Assembly (NCBI GenBank): GCA_026785985.1
Contig: JAJAYX010000417.1
Location: 1-15,309 of the forward strand
Reading direction: 5' to 3'
Length of the DNA: 15,309 nucleotides
Source: Rudanella sp.
GTDB lineage: Bacteria > Bacteroidota > Bacteroidia > Cytophagales > Spirosomataceae
Position numbers and translations under genes: made by a program. This document shows, one piece after another, positions 1 through 7,075 of the stretch. How positions within the stretch are numbered: the stretch's first letter is position 1; each line of letters opens with the position of its first letter. Below the pieces are notes generated by a model that saw only the letters and a program-made list of their open reading frames with translations, did no database searches and was not told the DNA's origin.

Positions 1-360
1 CCTTATACCAGTTCCGGGCGGTACTATGTCGAGGTAGAGCAACAGTCGCTCTCTGCCGAGGGCTTTCAGTATTGGAACACGGTGGCGCAATTAACCCAGA
101 ACAATGGCGGGATTTTTGACGCCACACCCGTGCAACTAAAAGGCAATATAACCTGTACAAATCGTGAGGATGAACCCGTGTTTGGCTTTTTCGGGGCTTC
201 GGGTGTATCTATCAAAGCAATATTTGTTGACCGAAGCACCCCGAAAGATTTGCCTGATGCGTTGCAGCTTCCCATTGGATTACCTCCGCCCGCTGCCTGC
301 GCCAAATGCGTGGAAAGTGCGTACAGAACCCAAAAAGCCCCTCAATTCTGGAAGTATTAG
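1..360 (+). CDS. DUF4249 family outer-membrane-associated protein, C-terminal part (5' truncated by window edge)
   Basis: The frame is open from base 1 to the TAG at 358-360, giving 119 codons of a protein whose start lies outside the window. The visible part contains EGFQYWNTVAQL, then NGGIFDATPVQLKGNI, then EPVFGFFGASGV, and ends with a C-x2-C pair and a final KAPQFWKY. This order (helix with a YW pair, 'G-x-FD..P..v.GNi', 'vfGfFgaS', late cysteine pair, aromatic end) matches the C-terminal half of DUF4249 proteins as I remember them. Bacteroidota DUF4249 proteins are usually lipoproteins encoded next to a TonB-dependent receptor, which would lie upstream of the window. The molecular function is unknown. 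The next gene starts 18 bases downstream on the same strand, so co-transcription is possible. Confidence 0.75.
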   Translation, partial: PYTSSGRYYVEVEQQSLSAEGFQYWNTVAQLTQNNGGIFDATPVQLKGNITCTNREDEPVFGFFGASGVSIKAIFVDRSTPKDLPDALQLPIGLPPPAACAKCVESAYRTQKAPQFWKY

Positions 361-378
361 CCGTATATTTGTCTTGTT

Positions 379-1359
379 ATGCCCAAGTTCCTTATTCTTC
401 GCTTTTCGTCAATCGGCGATATCGTCCTGACGACTCCCGTTGTGCGTTGCCTTAAACAGCAGATGCCCGACGCGGAAGTACATTTTTGTACGAAAAAAGC
501 GTTTCAGGACCTGGTCAGTAACAACCCTTACATCGACAAAAGCTACTTTCTGGAGGACTCCCTCAATGAACTGATCCGGCAACTTCGGGCTGAGAAATAC
601 GACTATGTGATCGACCTGCACAACAACCTCCGCACGTCGATTATTAAACTCCGGCTGGCTGTTCGTTCCTATACGTTCGACAAGTTGAATACCCACAAAT
701 GGTTGTTGACGCGCTGGAAAATTAATACCCTGCCGCCCATTCATATTGTGGACCGGTATATGAACACGCTTCGGACGTTTGGTGTCATCAACGACGAACG
801 GGGTCTTGACTATTTCATTCCCTACCGCGATCAGGTTGAAATGGAGTGGTTGCCCGCTTCGCACCGCCCCAACTTTGTGGCTTTTGCCATTGGCGGGCAG
901 CACACAACCAAAAAACTGCCCATTCCCCGCATGATCGAGTTGTGCCTCCGTATCGACTACCCGATTGTGCTGTTGGGCGGTAAAGAAGATGCTGATGCCG
1001 GTGATGCTATTGAACAGGCTTTGGGTTCAAAACTGATCTACAACGCCTGCGGCAAATATAACCTCAATCAGTCGGCATCGCTGTTGCAACAGTCGCGGGT
1101 CGTGTTTAGTCACGACACGGGCCTGATGCACATTGCCGCGGCCCTCAAAAAGAAAGTATATTCAATTTGGGGCAACACCACGCCCCTGTTTGGCATGTAC
1201 CCCTACAAGACCCCCTATGTAGTCCTGGAAAACAACAATATATCGTGCCGCCCCTGCTCTAAAATCGGCTACGACCGCTGCCCGCTTCACCATTTCAAAT
1301 GCATGAACGACCTCTCGTTCGACTTTGAAGTGAAGGAGTTAAGGCGGAAAAATGCCTGA
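379..1359 (+). CDS. Glycosyltransferase family 9 (heptosyltransferase-like) protein
   Basis: This 326-residue protein begins MPKFLILRFSSIGDIVLTTP, the typical N-terminal Rossmann strand and 'SxGDiv.ttP' loop of GT9/RfaF-type enzymes. A second half contains GGKED near residue 200 and FSHDTGLMHIAAAL at 243-256, the 'sxDTG.mHlAaAl' signature that binds the nucleotide-sugar donor. GNTTPLFGMYPY follows at 265-276. The length is normal for the family. GT9 enzymes transfer heptose or related sugars onto lipopolysaccharide core at the cytoplasmic face of the inner membrane; the actual sugar here is unknown. A cysteine cluster near the end (residues 290, 293, 301, 308) is common in GT9 C-termini. The gene follows the DUF4249 gene by 18 bases and converges on the next minus-strand gene with only 14 bases between stops. 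The ATG at 379 begins exactly at the conserved strand. Confidence 0.92.
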   Translation: MPKFLILRFSSIGDIVLTTPVVRCLKQQMPDAEVHFCTKKAFQDLVSNNPYIDKSYFLEDSLNELIRQLRAEKYDYVIDLHNNLRTSIIKLRLAVRSYTFDKLNTHKWLLTRWKINTLPPIHIVDRYMNTLRTFGVINDERGLDYFIPYRDQVEMEWLPASHRPNFVAFAIGGQHTTKKLPIPRMIELCLRIDYPIVLLGGKEDADAGDAIEQALGSKLIYNACGKYNLNQSASLLQQSRVVFSHDTGLMHIAAALKKKVYSIWGNTTPLFGMYPYKTPYVVLENNNISCRPCSKIGYDRCPLHHFKCMNDLSFDFEVKELRRKNA

Positions 1360-1373
1360 TTAACTACTCACTC

Positions 1374-2108
1374 TTATCTATTAATGTACACTTCTCGCCC
1401 CTGAATCAACAACGACTGATAGTAATGTGTTGCTACAGGTTCATTATCTACGGTGGCAGGTTTCCAGTGGGGTAAATCCGAAAGTGCCTTTTGGAGTGGT
1501 TCGGTTAATTCGTGGTCGGCTGGATTAACGATGATGCCTGTTAGTTGCCCATTTTCCTCAATGATCCCCTGAAACGATACGTGCTGGTCCTGATTGCGAA
1601 CGTCAAAACCAACCTGAGCCAGTTTATTCTTCAACGCAGTCAGAAACTCCTTTTCCGTACCCAAAAAGCTGGCTGCCTTTGCGAAGGCCTCGCAGGGATG
1701 CGTTGTTCCATCAGGATTGAAGCAGGTATTTTCCCGGCTAACCCCCATCCTGAAATACTCCCGGCGTTTGGTCGATCCATCGGGATAATAAACCAGTAAT
1801 GGGCCGTTCATGTCGCCGTGTTTGAAATCGCTCGACCAGTAGGTTTGGCCGTTTGGATACCAGCAGCGCGTTAGTCCGTGCTTTATACCTTTATCGTAAT
1901 TAGCATAATGTTCTTCAGTGATCCGCTGCCCCGAATGCGTGAAGGTTCGGACGGTGGCCATCTCACGCCACTTGTTGGTAAACCTGATTTCTTCGATGTA
2001 TGTCTCGTGAATCCGTCGTTCAAACAGCGGGCCTGAGCGAGTACGCAACTCACTGGGCTGTGCTAATGCAGTATGTGTTAAAATCAGCAGTAAGATTGTC
2101 AGTCTCAT
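1374..2108 (-). CDS. Exported MORN/YwqK-repeat protein with TonB-C-like domain
   Basis: This 244-residue protein starts with a signal peptide (about residues 1-16, ending ALAQ). Residues about 73-125 contain two or three MORN/YwqK-type units: KHGLTRCWYPNGQTYW, then NGPLLVYYPDGSTKRREYF, each with the 'G...yypnG' beta-hairpin pattern, and a partial third one at FNPDG. Residues about 150-236 look like the C-terminal domain of TonB-type energy transducers, including GQLTGIIVNP and LPHWKPATVDNEPV ('p.W.Pa..ng.pv'). No transmembrane anchor follows the signal sequence, so it is probably periplasmic or surface-exposed rather than a working TonB. Two cysteines (about 129 and 139) may form a disulfide. 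It lies 91 bases downstream of the TolC gene on the same strand, so readthrough from the export operon cannot be excluded. The function is unknown; both domain calls are from visible motifs. Confidence 0.72.
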   Translation of the reverse strand: MRLTILLLILTHTALAQPSELRTRSGPLFERRIHETYIEEIRFTNKWREMATVRTFTHSGQRITEEHYANYDKGIKHGLTRCWYPNGQTYWSSDFKHGDMNGPLLVYYPDGSTKRREYFRMGVSRENTCFNPDGTTHPCEAFAKAASFLGTEKEFLTALKNKLAQVGFDVRNQDQHVSFQGIIEENGQLTGIIVNPADHELTEPLQKALSDLPHWKPATVDNEPVATHYYQSLLIQGREVYINR

Positions 2109-2199
2109 GGCAGGACCCGATTAAATAGTTTGTTGATGATACTCGTTAACTCCATTCCTGTGGCCCGGTGAGGGCACAGCCACGGAGCGGAACCTCCCT

Positions 2200-3621
2200 T
2201 TACCTTCCTCCGGCCGCATAATACAACTCGGCCACGGCTTTCTGGTATTTGCTGCGAAGTTCTTCCAGTTTAAGCCGCATGTCGATCAGTTTGGTTTCGC
2301 GGGTGTTGACCAAAAACAGCGAACTCTCACCCAACTCGAACCGTTGCTGCTCGGCCTGGAGCAATCGCTGCTGATTGATGACGGCCTTGGCTTGCAGGCC
2401 GATTTGCCGGTCAATGGCGTTGAGTTCGTTATAGGCCGTGGAGACCCCGTTCAGCACGTCGCGGTTGGTCTGGGTGCGGTCGAAACGGAGCTGCTGGGTT
2501 TTGATCTGAACCTGCCGGAGTTTGCCGCGTTCTTTCCGCAAGAACAAAGGCAAGGCGAAATCGAGCCCAACTTTGTAGTTGTTCCAGCCGAAGCCATACA
2601 GTTGGCGGGCTTCGGGAGTGGTTGTGGCCGCCTGACTGAGCAACTGCCCCGATACGCTAAACTGCGGTTGCAACATGGCCCGCCGAAACTGCTCTTCGAT
2701 TACCTGTTGCCTGATTTTGAGATCTAACGACAGCAATTCGGGGTGGCCCTCTGCCGCCCGCTGACTCAGCGTTTGGAAGAGGGCTTCATTAATCAACCCT
2801 TCCGGTGCCGTTTGTGGCACCGCAAAGGCAGGTAGCTCAACGGGTTGTCCACTCTCGTTCCAGAGATAAGTTGACACAATCAGGCGGGCGTTTTGCAGAT
2901 TCACCAACGCCTGTTCCAACTGCACCTGCCGATCCTGCACCGTAATCTGGGCCTCCACCGAGTCGATGGCGGCTGCATCGCCGAGGTCAACCCGCTGTTT
3001 CACGGCTCGAAACCGGGTGTCGGCCAACTGGAAACCTTCGCGCAGCAAGTCCACCTGCCGTTGGGCTAAATACCAGTTCCAGTAGTCTTTGGCCGCACTC
3101 AACCAGAGTTTATTGATCTGTTTCACCCGTTCGGCATCAGCCAGGGAGGGCAACAGTTGTGCCTGCCGGAGCGTGGCCCGCCGACTGTCGATGAGCAGGC
3201 CTTGCCCAATGGGAACACTCACCCCCACGCCCAACAAACCTGCATTGGGAGTCTGGTATTCGGGGTTCACCCGTGCGCCCGTGAATCGGTCGTAGGTCAG
3301 CTTAAAATCGGCCCCGCCGAGCCATACGGGTACTTTTAGTTCGTTTACCCAGTTGTTATAATAGAGCGAACCGGGCTTCGAGGCATCGCCAAACTGTTTG
3401 CGGTCGAAACCTGATGTGAGTTTTGGATCGAAAAAGCCACGGGCCTGCAACAACTCCTGCCGGGCTTCGTCGGGCAGCGAATTGGCCAGCCGAACCAGCG
3501 GATGGTTAGTCGTCATGAGGTCGGCCATATCCGAAAACGCAAACACACGAGCCCTGTCTGCGGGCGTTTGGGCGCGGGCCGTCAGGACGAAGAGGAGCAG
3601 GAACAAGGCAAAAAATTTCAT
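2200..3621 (-). CDS. TolC family outer-membrane efflux/secretion channel
   Basis: This 473-residue protein has a signal peptide (MKFFALFLLLFVLTARA, cut before Q18). The mature part has the two-repeat pattern of long amphipathic helices and short strands seen in TolC/OEP proteins: NHPLVRLA near the N-terminus, LRQAQLLPSL and KDYWNWYLAQRQVDLL in the first repeat, and GVSTAYNELNAIDRQI followed by QRFELGESSLFLVNTRE in the second. The last element ('r.e.GesslflvntRe') is a strong TolC signature. It would form the trimeric channel through the outer membrane and periplasm, docking to the HlyD-type adaptor encoded just before it. Its ATG overlaps the TGA of the adaptor gene (ATGA, 3618-3621), which indicates translational coupling. 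It appears complete. Confidence 0.93.
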   Translation of the reverse strand: MKFFALFLLLFVLTARAQTPADRARVFAFSDMADLMTTNHPLVRLANSLPDEARQELLQARGFFDPKLTSGFDRKQFGDASKPGSLYYNNWVNELKVPVWLGGADFKLTYDRFTGARVNPEYQTPNAGLLGVGVSVPIGQGLLIDSRRATLRQAQLLPSLADAERVKQINKLWLSAAKDYWNWYLAQRQVDLLREGFQLADTRFRAVKQRVDLGDAAAIDSVEAQITVQDRQVQLEQALVNLQNARLIVSTYLWNESGQPVELPAFAVPQTAPEGLINEALFQTLSQRAAEGHPELLSLDLKIRQQVIEEQFRRAMLQPQFSVSGQLLSQAATTTPEARQLYGFGWNNYKVGLDFALPLFLRKERGKLRQVQIKTQQLRFDRTQTNRDVLNGVSTAYNELNAIDRQIGLQAKAVINQQRLLQAEQQRFELGESSLFLVNTRETKLIDMRLKLEELRSKYQKAVAELYYAAGGR

Positions 3622-4970
3622 TTCTTAACCCCTTTCTCTGCTTCAGGTTCTTCTTTCAAACTGGGCGGAAAACCGTTGAGTTGCCGCCACAGTTCATACC
3701 AAATCGGCACATCGTCGAGCATCACCCAGCCATACACACCCGACCCCTGCCGGAGTTGAGCAGGCCATGTTTGATCGGTTTTATCGGGGCGGACCAGCAG
3801 GCGGTATTTGCCGTTGTCGCTGCTCACGGCATCCACCACGGCTACCTGCCCGCCAAAGGTGCCAACAGCCACCGTAGGCCAGCCCGAAAACTGCACGGCG
3901 GGCCAGCCATCAAACTGGATTCGAACTTTTCGACCTGGCGTTATGAGCGGCACATCCATCGCCCGAACATACATTTCAACGGCTAAAGCGGGTTCGGCGG
4001 GTTGCAGGGTCGCAATAGATTCGCCTTCTTTGATGGTCTCGCCCAGGCCCGCTTTGAGCGCCCGCACCACGTAGCCATCCTGCGGGGCACGAATCACGTA
4101 GAGGCCCCGGCGCACATCGACACTGCTGATTTTGTTTTGCAGTTTGGCCACCTCGCCCGATGCTTCGGCCCGATACGACACGGCCGAACTTTGATCAGAA
4201 AGCGATTTGGCCAGTTTTTCGGCGTAGTCGGCCTGAATTTCGCTCAGGTCGAGCCGGGCGTTGGCGAGTTCCTGCCGGGCACCGTTCAGTTTGTTTTCCT
4301 GCGCAATGACTTTGGCCTGATCTTCGGCAAACTTGAGTCGCCGGGTTTCCAGATCGGTCAGCGAAATCAGGCCGTTTCGGTAGGCTTCTTCAAAACGACC
4401 TAAACGAATGGTTGCCGTTTGATAGAAGTTTCGCACGGCAATCAACTCCGTACTATCGCTGATGACCTTGAACCGGGCTTGCTTCATTTTGTTACGGGCC
4501 GAAGCCAGTTTCACCTCCAGGCCCGTGCGGAGGGCGGTCATTTGCCCATCGAGCGCGGCAATTTTGGCGTTCGTCGCGCTCATGCTGCCCCGTTTGGCGG
4601 CCAACTGTTCGTTAAGTCGAAGGGGAAGGTTAGGATCAAAATAATCATCTTTTATCTCGCTGATTACCAACAGTGTATCTCCTTTCCTAACGAAATCGCC
4701 TTCGGCTACGTTCCAGCGTTCGATGCGGCCCGGAATCGCGTTTTGCAGCGTTTGCGGGCGGTCTTGCGGACTCAATGCCGTTAGGGAGCCGTCGCCCGTG
4801 ATGTTTTGTTGCCAGGGCATAAACAGCAACACAACAAGGCCAATCATCACGCCAATCATCACCCGGGCCAGTCGTCGGGAAGCATTCATTTCGGGCAGTG
4901 TTCGGAGCGTTCGGAGTGGGTAACGTTTCCAAAGTTGCTCGTCAATGCGCTGATTCGACAGGTTAAGCAT
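3618..4970 (-). CDS. HlyD/MFP family periplasmic adaptor
   Basis: This 450-residue protein has a short cytoplasmic N-terminus, one membrane helix (about residues 33-53) and a periplasmic domain. The first half of the lipoyl/barrel-sandwich motif is at about 78-104 (PGRIERWNVAEGDFVRKGDT) and the second at about 301-334 (IRAPQDGYVVRALKAGLGE). Between them is a long helical hairpin (about 115-290) rich in A, K, E, Q and R, which should reach the TolC channel. After 335 come beta-barrel and membrane-proximal segments (GRKVRIQFDGWPAVQFSGWP). The C-terminus is charged (EEPEAEKGVKK). The protein would link an inner-membrane transporter to TolC. It overlaps the upstream transporter gene by 8 bases and the downstream tolC-like gene by 4 bases. 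It is complete and ordinary for the family apart from its unusual transporter partner. Confidence 0.93.
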   Translation of the reverse strand: MLNLSNQRIDEQLWKRYPLRTLRTLPEMNASRRLARVMIGVMIGLVVLLFMPWQQNITGDGSLTALSPQDRPQTLQNAIPGRIERWNVAEGDFVRKGDTLLVISEIKDDYFDPNLPLRLNEQLAAKRGSMSATNAKIAALDGQMTALRTGLEVKLASARNKMKQARFKVISDSTELIAVRNFYQTATIRLGRFEEAYRNGLISLTDLETRRLKFAEDQAKVIAQENKLNGARQELANARLDLSEIQADYAEKLAKSLSDQSSAVSYRAEASGEVAKLQNKISSVDVRRGLYVIRAPQDGYVVRALKAGLGETIKEGESIATLQPAEPALAVEMYVRAMDVPLITPGRKVRIQFDGWPAVQFSGWPTVAVGTFGGQVAVVDAVSSDNGKYRLLVRPDKTDQTWPAQLRQGSGVYGWVMLDDVPIWYELWRQLNGFPPSLKEEPEAEKGVKK

Positions 4971-5979
4971 GGGTGGTATCGGTGTCTAAGGGCAGGTCAG
5001 TAACGCTGCCCAGTTTCTCAACGGCGGTCAACAGGTCGAAAACCGTGTCGATGCTCATAATCAGTTTTTCGACCGCGCTCGTAATCAGAACAATCACCAG
5101 TTCAGCCGCCACAAACTGGCCCAGAGTCATTTGTCGGTCTACCACGAGGGCGGTGCCAACAATGAGTAAACCGCCGGTGATGATCGCCTTGAAAGCAACG
5201 GCATTATAGAAAAACCGTTTCAGCACCCGGTAATGATCATTGCGGTGTTTGAGATAATTGGCGACCAGATCATCCATTTTGTCGATGGCCTCAACCGAGT
5301 TGGCTTCGAGCCGGTAGGTGCCTAGATCGCGGGCGATGTCTTCGAGCCAGGCGGCTACCTTATACTTGTATTTCGACTCCGAAAGGCTTGTTTCTACACC
5401 CCGCCTGCCATACAGCCAGATTACAAACCAGATCATCAGCACGGTGAGAAGCCCAAAAGCAATGAAAACCGGGTGATAGAACGACAGTAGAATAATACCC
5501 AAAACCACCTGGATACCAGCCGCCGTGATGTCGATCAATAGTTTCGGCAGGGATTTCTGTACGTTGATGATGTCGAAAAAGCGGTTCATCAATTCAGGCG
5601 GATAATAGGGGCGGAGGGCTTCGGGCCGGATGCGCGGCAGTCGGTAGGTGAACTCGAAAGCGGCTTTGGCAAAAATGCGTTGCTGCAACATCTCGACCAG
5701 CGAAATCTGACTGATCTGTAATAAGCCACCCAACACCACACCAATAATAACCAGGCTAATGAGCAGGTAAACAGAGTTGAAAACAGTGCCGCTCGATACA
5801 AAATTGAACACCGCCTGAATCCCCAGCGGCAGCGACAGGTTAATTACCCCCGCCATTATTGCGTACAGATAAATATAGCCTATATCTTTTTTCTCACTGG
5901 CCAGTAAACGAATCAGCCGTTTCAATGGCGGGGGAGGAGACTGGTAGGAATCAGTATTCAACGAATCAGAATAAGCCAT
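4963..5979 (-). CDS. ABC exporter transmembrane subunit lacking the nucleotide-binding domain
   Basis: This 338-residue protein is the membrane half of a type I ABC exporter. Six hydrophobic segments are visible, at about 33-58, 69-92, 125-149, 150-170, 246-270 and 279-303. They are joined by long helical loops typical of exporter coupling helices (SESKYKYKVAAWLEDIARDL; VEKLIMSIDTVFDLLTAVEKLG). The protein stops right after the linker, at VTDLPLDTDTTHA, where an ATPase domain normally begins. There is no Walker A, LSGGQ or Walker B motif in it, and I find none elsewhere in the window. The stop overlaps the HlyD start by 8 bases, so there is no room for a lost domain in another frame. From context it is the inner-membrane part of a tripartite exporter with the HlyD and TolC proteins. 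It may recruit an ATPase encoded elsewhere or have another role. The first ATG gives a proline-rich N-terminal tail (SPPPPLKRL) before the first helix. Confidence 0.88.
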   Translation of the reverse strand: MAYSDSLNTDSYQSPPPPLKRLIRLLASEKKDIGYIYLYAIMAGVINLSLPLGIQAVFNFVSSGTVFNSVYLLISLVIIGVVLGGLLQISQISLVEMLQQRIFAKAAFEFTYRLPRIRPEALRPYYPPELMNRFFDIINVQKSLPKLLIDITAAGIQVVLGIILLSFYHPVFIAFGLLTVLMIWFVIWLYGRRGVETSLSESKYKYKVAAWLEDIARDLGTYRLEANSVEAIDKMDDLVANYLKHRNDHYRVLKRFFYNAVAFKAIITGGLLIVGTALVVDRQMTLGQFVAAELVIVLITSAVEKLIMSIDTVFDLLTAVEKLGSVTDLPLDTDTTHA

Positions 5980-5999
5980 GACAGGGCAAAAATGGCACT

Positions 6000-6007
6000 T
6001 AAATTTA
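6000..6007 (-). promoter_or_regulatory. Candidate -7 box for the export operon
   Basis: TAAATTTA read on the minus strand matches the Bacteroidota -7 consensus TAnnTTTG at all but the last base. It lies 20 bases upstream of the ATG of the transporter gene, with the 6008-6024 inverted repeat directly behind it. I see no TTG at the ideal -33 distance, so the call is tentative. The octamer is a palindrome and could serve either strand. Confidence 0.35.
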
Positions 6008-6024
6008 TGATAGTATAAGTATCA
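6008..6024. promoter_or_regulatory. Inverted repeat, candidate TetR-type operator
   Basis: TGATAGTATAAGTATCA has perfect 5-base arms (TGATA / TATCA) around a 7-base centre with one further pair. It lies in the 127-base spacer between the divergent regulator (start 6107) and the export operon (start 5979), directly upstream of the minus-strand -7 candidate. TetR repressors usually bind such dyads in divergent spacers, so this is the best operator candidate. The arms are short and the region is AT-rich, so chance is possible. Confidence 0.35.
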
Positions 6025-6051
6025 ATTTTATTAATATAACTTTCGTGCGGT

Positions 6052-6059
6052 TAAATTTG
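6052..6059 (+). promoter_or_regulatory. Candidate -7 box for the TetR-type gene
   Basis: TAAATTTG is an exact match to TAnnTTTG, the -7 element used by the Bacteroidota primary sigma factor. It lies about 48 bases upstream of the regulator's ATG. No clear TTG -33 element is seen at the usual distance, which is often true of such promoters. Confidence 0.45.
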
Positions 6060-6106
6060 TTCACCACATTGATAAATACGGGTGGAACGGGTAGAAAAGC
6101 TGATCT

Positions 6107-6796
6107 ATGGAATATACAGTAAACGTGCGCATGAACGAACACCTGTTTTTGCGCGACCCTGAAAGGTCGGATTTGGGTCGCAAAATCGTCCGTGAGGGCA
6201 TCACGCTTTTTGGCGAAATTGGTTTGGAGGAAGCTACATTTCGCAAATTGGCCGATCGGATGGGCACTAAAGAAGCTAGTATTTACCGGTATTTCGAAAA
6301 TAAACACCGATTGCTGGTGTATCTGGTCACCTGGTATTGGCAATGGCTTGAGTATCAGGTGGTATTTCAAACGAACAACCTGCAAAGCCCGCACGAAAAA
6401 CTCGACCGGATTTTGCGCCTGTTGATCATGGATGGGATGAACGCTACCGCTGGAAATGGGGCTGATAGCATTGATTTGAAGACCCTCCACGGCCTTGTGA
6501 TTCGGGAAGCCAGCAAAGCCTATCTCACCCGGCACGTAACCGAAGATAATCGGCAGCAACTTTTTAAGCCTTATAAAGACTTGTGCGCCCGCATTGCCAA
6601 CGTAATTCGGGAACACCAACCAACTTATCCGTTTGCTCGTTCGTTGGCCAGCACATTGATTGAAACCGCTCATTATCAGGCATTTTTTAGGCAAAACCTA
6701 CCCTCTCTAACCGACTTTGACACCACCAAAGACGAGACCCAACTGCTGGAGTTTCTGCGCCATTTATTGTTTTCAACCCTTGAAAAGCCCACTTAA
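6107..6796 (+). CDS. TetR/AcrR family transcriptional regulator
   Basis: This 229-residue protein has an N-terminal helix-turn-helix domain. GRKIVREGITLFGEIGLEEA (about 24-43) leads into TFRKLADRMGTKEASIYRYF (44-63) and ENKHRLL, the standard TetR helices 1-4 with the 'gvs.asiYrhF.sK..Ll' signature. The remainder (70-229) is a helical ligand-binding/dimer domain without a name I can give. It is transcribed away from the ATPase-less exporter operon with 127 bases between starts, so it very likely controls that operon and itself. The start could be the ATG at 6107 or the in-frame ATG at 6131 (Met 9); both keep the whole DNA-binding domain. The ligand is unknown. Confidence 0.92.
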   Translation: MEYTVNVRMNEHLFLRDPERSDLGRKIVREGITLFGEIGLEEATFRKLADRMGTKEASIYRYFENKHRLLVYLVTWYWQWLEYQVVFQTNNLQSPHEKLDRILRLLIMDGMNATAGNGADSIDLKTLHGLVIREASKAYLTRHVTEDNRQQLFKPYKDLCARIANVIREHQPTYPFARSLASTLIETAHYQAFFRQNLPSLTDFDTTKDETQLLEFLRHLLFSTLEKPT

Positions 6797-6811
6797 GAAG
6801 CTGTTGGTTGT

Positions 6812-7038
6812 ATGGCGGAAATCTGGAAACTAACGAGTGTGTTTGTTACCCTATCCGATAGCCAATATGCCGAACGCATTTTCCAGGTTTTCCAGTGGTT
6901 GCAAGGTCGAAATAACTATGCCGGTTCGGGATTGGTCTGTCGATTTGTCGGCGCGTAGCCGAGAATCATGGTGGCACGATCATGGCCACCGGCACACCCG
7001 GCGCAGGAGCCACGTGTACGGTGTATTTGCCGGTGTAA
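6812..7038 (+). pseudogene. Frameshifted C-terminal remnant of a sensor histidine kinase
   Basis: Two adjacent frames together spell the end of a histidine kinase ATPase domain. Frame A (ATG 6812 to TAG 6958) reads [25 protein letters not shown] from 6857, matching the 'F-box to G2' stretch of PAS-type kinases. At about 6930 the homology moves to frame B, which reads [16 protein letters not shown], then [20 protein letters not shown], and ends with a TAA at 7036-7038. A single missing base after the GG at 6929-6930 explains the shift. The HisKA region and the N and G1 boxes are absent upstream, where the TetR gene ends at 6796, so only about the last 60-65 residues of the kinase survive. The first about 11 codons of frame A do not look kinase-like. 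It is clearly non-functional as a kinase. A 48-residue product from frame A is possible but unlikely. Confidence 0.8.
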
Positions 7039-7070
7039 CCTTTCTCTTTCCCCCTTTTTTCCCTTCTTTT
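7039..7070 (+). other. Pure pyrimidine tract upstream of the coiled-coil membrane gene
   Basis: These 32 consecutive bases are only C and T, ending five bases before the ATG at 7076. The tract fills nearly all of the gap between the kinase remnant and the next gene. It replaces the place where a ribosome binding site or A-rich leader would lie. No stem precedes it that would make a good terminator. Confidence 0.6.
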
Positions 7071-7075
7071 GCGGT

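Noticed and set aside
364..371. TATATTTG promoter box just before the GT9 gene
   Set aside because: It is only 7 bases from the ATG, which would give an almost leaderless transcript; the gene is probably expressed with the DUF4249 gene.
2160..2183. GTGGC...GCCAC and GCCC...GGGC repeats after the TolC gene as a terminator
   Set aside because: The arms overlap and no T-run follows on the minus strand.
6970..6990. GGTGGC/GCCACC hairpin and repeated ATCATGG between the TetR gene and the 7076 gene
   Set aside because: Explained by the GG-containing end of the histidine kinase remnant; no T-run follows, so it is not a terminator.
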